Source: Piscirickettsiaceae bacterium
Lineage (GTDB): Bacteria > Pseudomonadota > Gammaproteobacteria > Methylococcales > Cycloclasticaceae
Direction of reading: 5' to 3'
Length of the DNA: 7,589 nt
Assembly: GCA_002401365.1 (NCBI GenBank)
Contig: NVSW01000023.1
Location: 6,097-13,685 of the forward strand
How positions within the stretch are numbered: position 1 is the first letter of the stretch; each line of letters opens with the position of its first letter. A program made the translations under genes and the position numbers. This document shows positions 6,717 to 7,589 of this stretch, one piece after another. The notes below the pieces were generated by a model. It was not told the origin of the DNA. It ran no database searches and saw nothing but the letters and a program-made list of their open reading frames with translations.

Positions 6717-7467
6717 TAACATTATTATCTACCCCGTTAAGGCGTTATCGGGCGTCGAATTAACATCGGTTGAAATAACCCAAGGCGGCACCTTGAAAAA
6801 TGATCGACGTTGGGCGATGGTTGATAGAAAAGGTCGCATGCAGAATGGTAAAAATAATAGCTTAATTTTTTCCTTGCAAGCAAGTTTTGACCTCGAAGAG
6901 GGCTTGGTTAGTTTTGCCAATGAGGAGCAACAATTTGAGCTATCTGCTAATCGTTTGCTAGAAGAGTTCTTAAGTGAGAGGCTCAAGAAACCAATAATGC
7001 TTAAAGAAAATATTGAGGCAGGATTTCCCGATGATCCAGACGCATACGGGCCTACGGTTGTTACAACGAGCTCGTTGGAAACAGTTACATCGTGGTATCC
7101 AGGTCTAACGTTAGAGGAGATTCGTGCGAGATTTAGAATTAACTTAGAAATAGGAGGTGCTGCTGCATTTTGGGAAGATCAAGTATTTCGTTTTGGAGAG
7201 CAGCCAAAATCTATTAGTATGGGCGAGGTGCTTATTCAGCCAACGAATCCATGTGCGCGTTGTGCAGTGCCGATGAAAGAGCCAGCAACAGGCGAAGCTT
7301 ATGATGAATTTTATGAAACGTTTATAGAGCAGAGAGAACTCAATAAACCCGTTTGGCTTGATGTGAGAAGTTTTGATCACTGGTATCGGCTCAGCTTGAA
7401 TACGCGTATACCTTTGCAACAACAAGGGAAAATATTAAACTTGAATGATCCAGTAGAAATACTTTAG
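6703..7467 (+). CDS. MOSC-domain protein (YcbX/mARC type, without ferredoxin domain)
   Basis: A predicted 254-residue molybdenum-cofactor-binding protein. The N-terminal beta-barrel domain begins MPTLSNIIIYPVKAL, aligning almost end to end with E. coli YcbX (MATLTRLFIHPVKSM as I recall it); GG..KNDRRWAMVD (28-41) follows. The MOSC core has ARFRINLEI (142-150, like RFRPNI of mARC) and NPCARCAVP (182-190). C187 corresponds to the cysteine that ligates molybdenum in mARC/YcbX. These enzymes reduce N-hydroxylated compounds. E. coli YcbX (about 370 residues) has a C-terminal 2Fe-2S ferredoxin domain that is missing here, so an external electron donor would be needed. I chose the GTG at 6703 from the YcbX alignment, though its ribosome binding site is weak. 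The ATG at 6655 would add 16 residues and overlap the MutS-like gene by 62 nt. With the GTG the overlap is 14 nt, so co-transcription is expected. Confidence 0.88.
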   Translation: MPTLSNIIIYPVKALSGVELTSVEITQGGTLKNDRRWAMVDRKGRMQNGKNNSLIFSLQASFDLEEGLVSFANEEQQFELSANRLLEEFLSERLKKPIMLKENIEAGFPDDPDAYGPTVVTTSSLETVTSWYPGLTLEEIRARFRINLEIGGAAAFWEDQVFRFGEQPKSISMGEVLIQPTNPCARCAVPMKEPATGEAYDEFYETFIEQRELNKPVWLDVRSFDHWYRLSLNTRIPLQQQGKILNLNDPVEIL

Positions 7468-7485
7468 AATTGTAATAACTAATTT

Positions 7486-7589
7486 GAGACCTTTGCACGA
7501 GTCCACTTTCCGCGATAACGGCGTTAAAAATAGGCTCAAAATGCTCATTTACACTTGTAAACTGCGCTTTTTCGCCTCTTTTTGCCTCG
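7486..7589. mobile_element. Probable end of an IS5-family insertion sequence or derived element (partial)
   Basis: Beginning 18 bp after the MOSC stop, GAGACCTTTGCACGA resembles the terminal inverted repeat of IS5-family (IS1031-like) elements as I remember it. The following GTTAAAAATAGGCTC and hairpin also resemble the non-coding ends of such elements. No transposase codons and no second terminus are visible, because the window stops 104 bases in. Identification rests on memory of the terminal motif. The sequence could instead be a miniature element or a dispersed intergenic repeat. Confidence 0.5.
7521..7586. repeat. Long imperfect hairpin in the putative IS end
   Basis: The centre TTTACA-CT-TGTAAA (7548-7561) is a perfect 6-bp stem. 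Further out, AAAAATAGGC (7526-7535 with flank) pairs with GCCTCTTTTT (7574-7583) with one mismatch. GCTCA and TGCGC pair partly in between, with a one-base offset. The two arms are about 30 bases each. It could act as a bidirectional terminator for the MOSC operon or be part of the mobile element. The sequence shows the symmetry but not the function. Confidence 0.6.

Noticed and set aside
1..7589. CRISPR array, tRNA, toxin-antitoxin pair or prophage genes
   Set aside because: I saw no regularly spaced direct repeats, no cloverleaf-like stretch and no genes of these types; coding sequence fills nearly the whole window.

Overview
The window looks like a chromosomal segment of a gammaproteobacterium with a moderately low GC content (by eye roughly 40%). 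This placement rests on the protein types: an RND pump with its adaptor, a peptidogalycan/FemAB-like acetyltransferase and a YcbX-type MOSC protein. It is an inference from gene content, and I cannot name a genus. Seven protein-coding genes fill almost all of it. I see no rRNA, tRNA, CRISPR array or complete mobile element.

Left third (1-2605, minus strand): a two-gene efflux operon. A periplasmic adaptor (membrane fusion protein) is followed after 8 bp by an RND-family inner-membrane pump, which runs off the left edge after about 507 residues. Upstream of the adaptor is a 23-bp imperfect palindrome that could be a repressor operator. No regulator or outer-membrane channel gene is visible.

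Middle (2837-4996): a small plus-strand lipoprotein gene of unknown function meets, tail to tail with only 4 bp between the stops, a minus-strand pair. That pair is a FemAB-like/GNAT-fold protein (PF04339 type) and a 196-residue membrane-associated protein with CxxC and CPxKH motifs. The two overlap by an ATGA, so they are very probably translationally coupled.

Right third (5085-7467, plus strand): a MutS-related ATPase with a C-terminal MutS-type nucleotide-binding domain and two central membrane segments, but no mismatch-recognition domain. It is followed, with a 14-nt overlap, by a MOSC-domain protein of the YcbX/mARC type without a ferredoxin domain. This pair is the least conventional part of the window.

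Right edge (about 7486-7589): a sequence resembling the end of an IS5-family insertion sequence, containing a long imperfect hairpin and cut by the window edge. Four of the seven genes appear to use non-ATG starts (TTG for the adaptor and the MutS-like gene, GTG for the RND pump and the MOSC gene).
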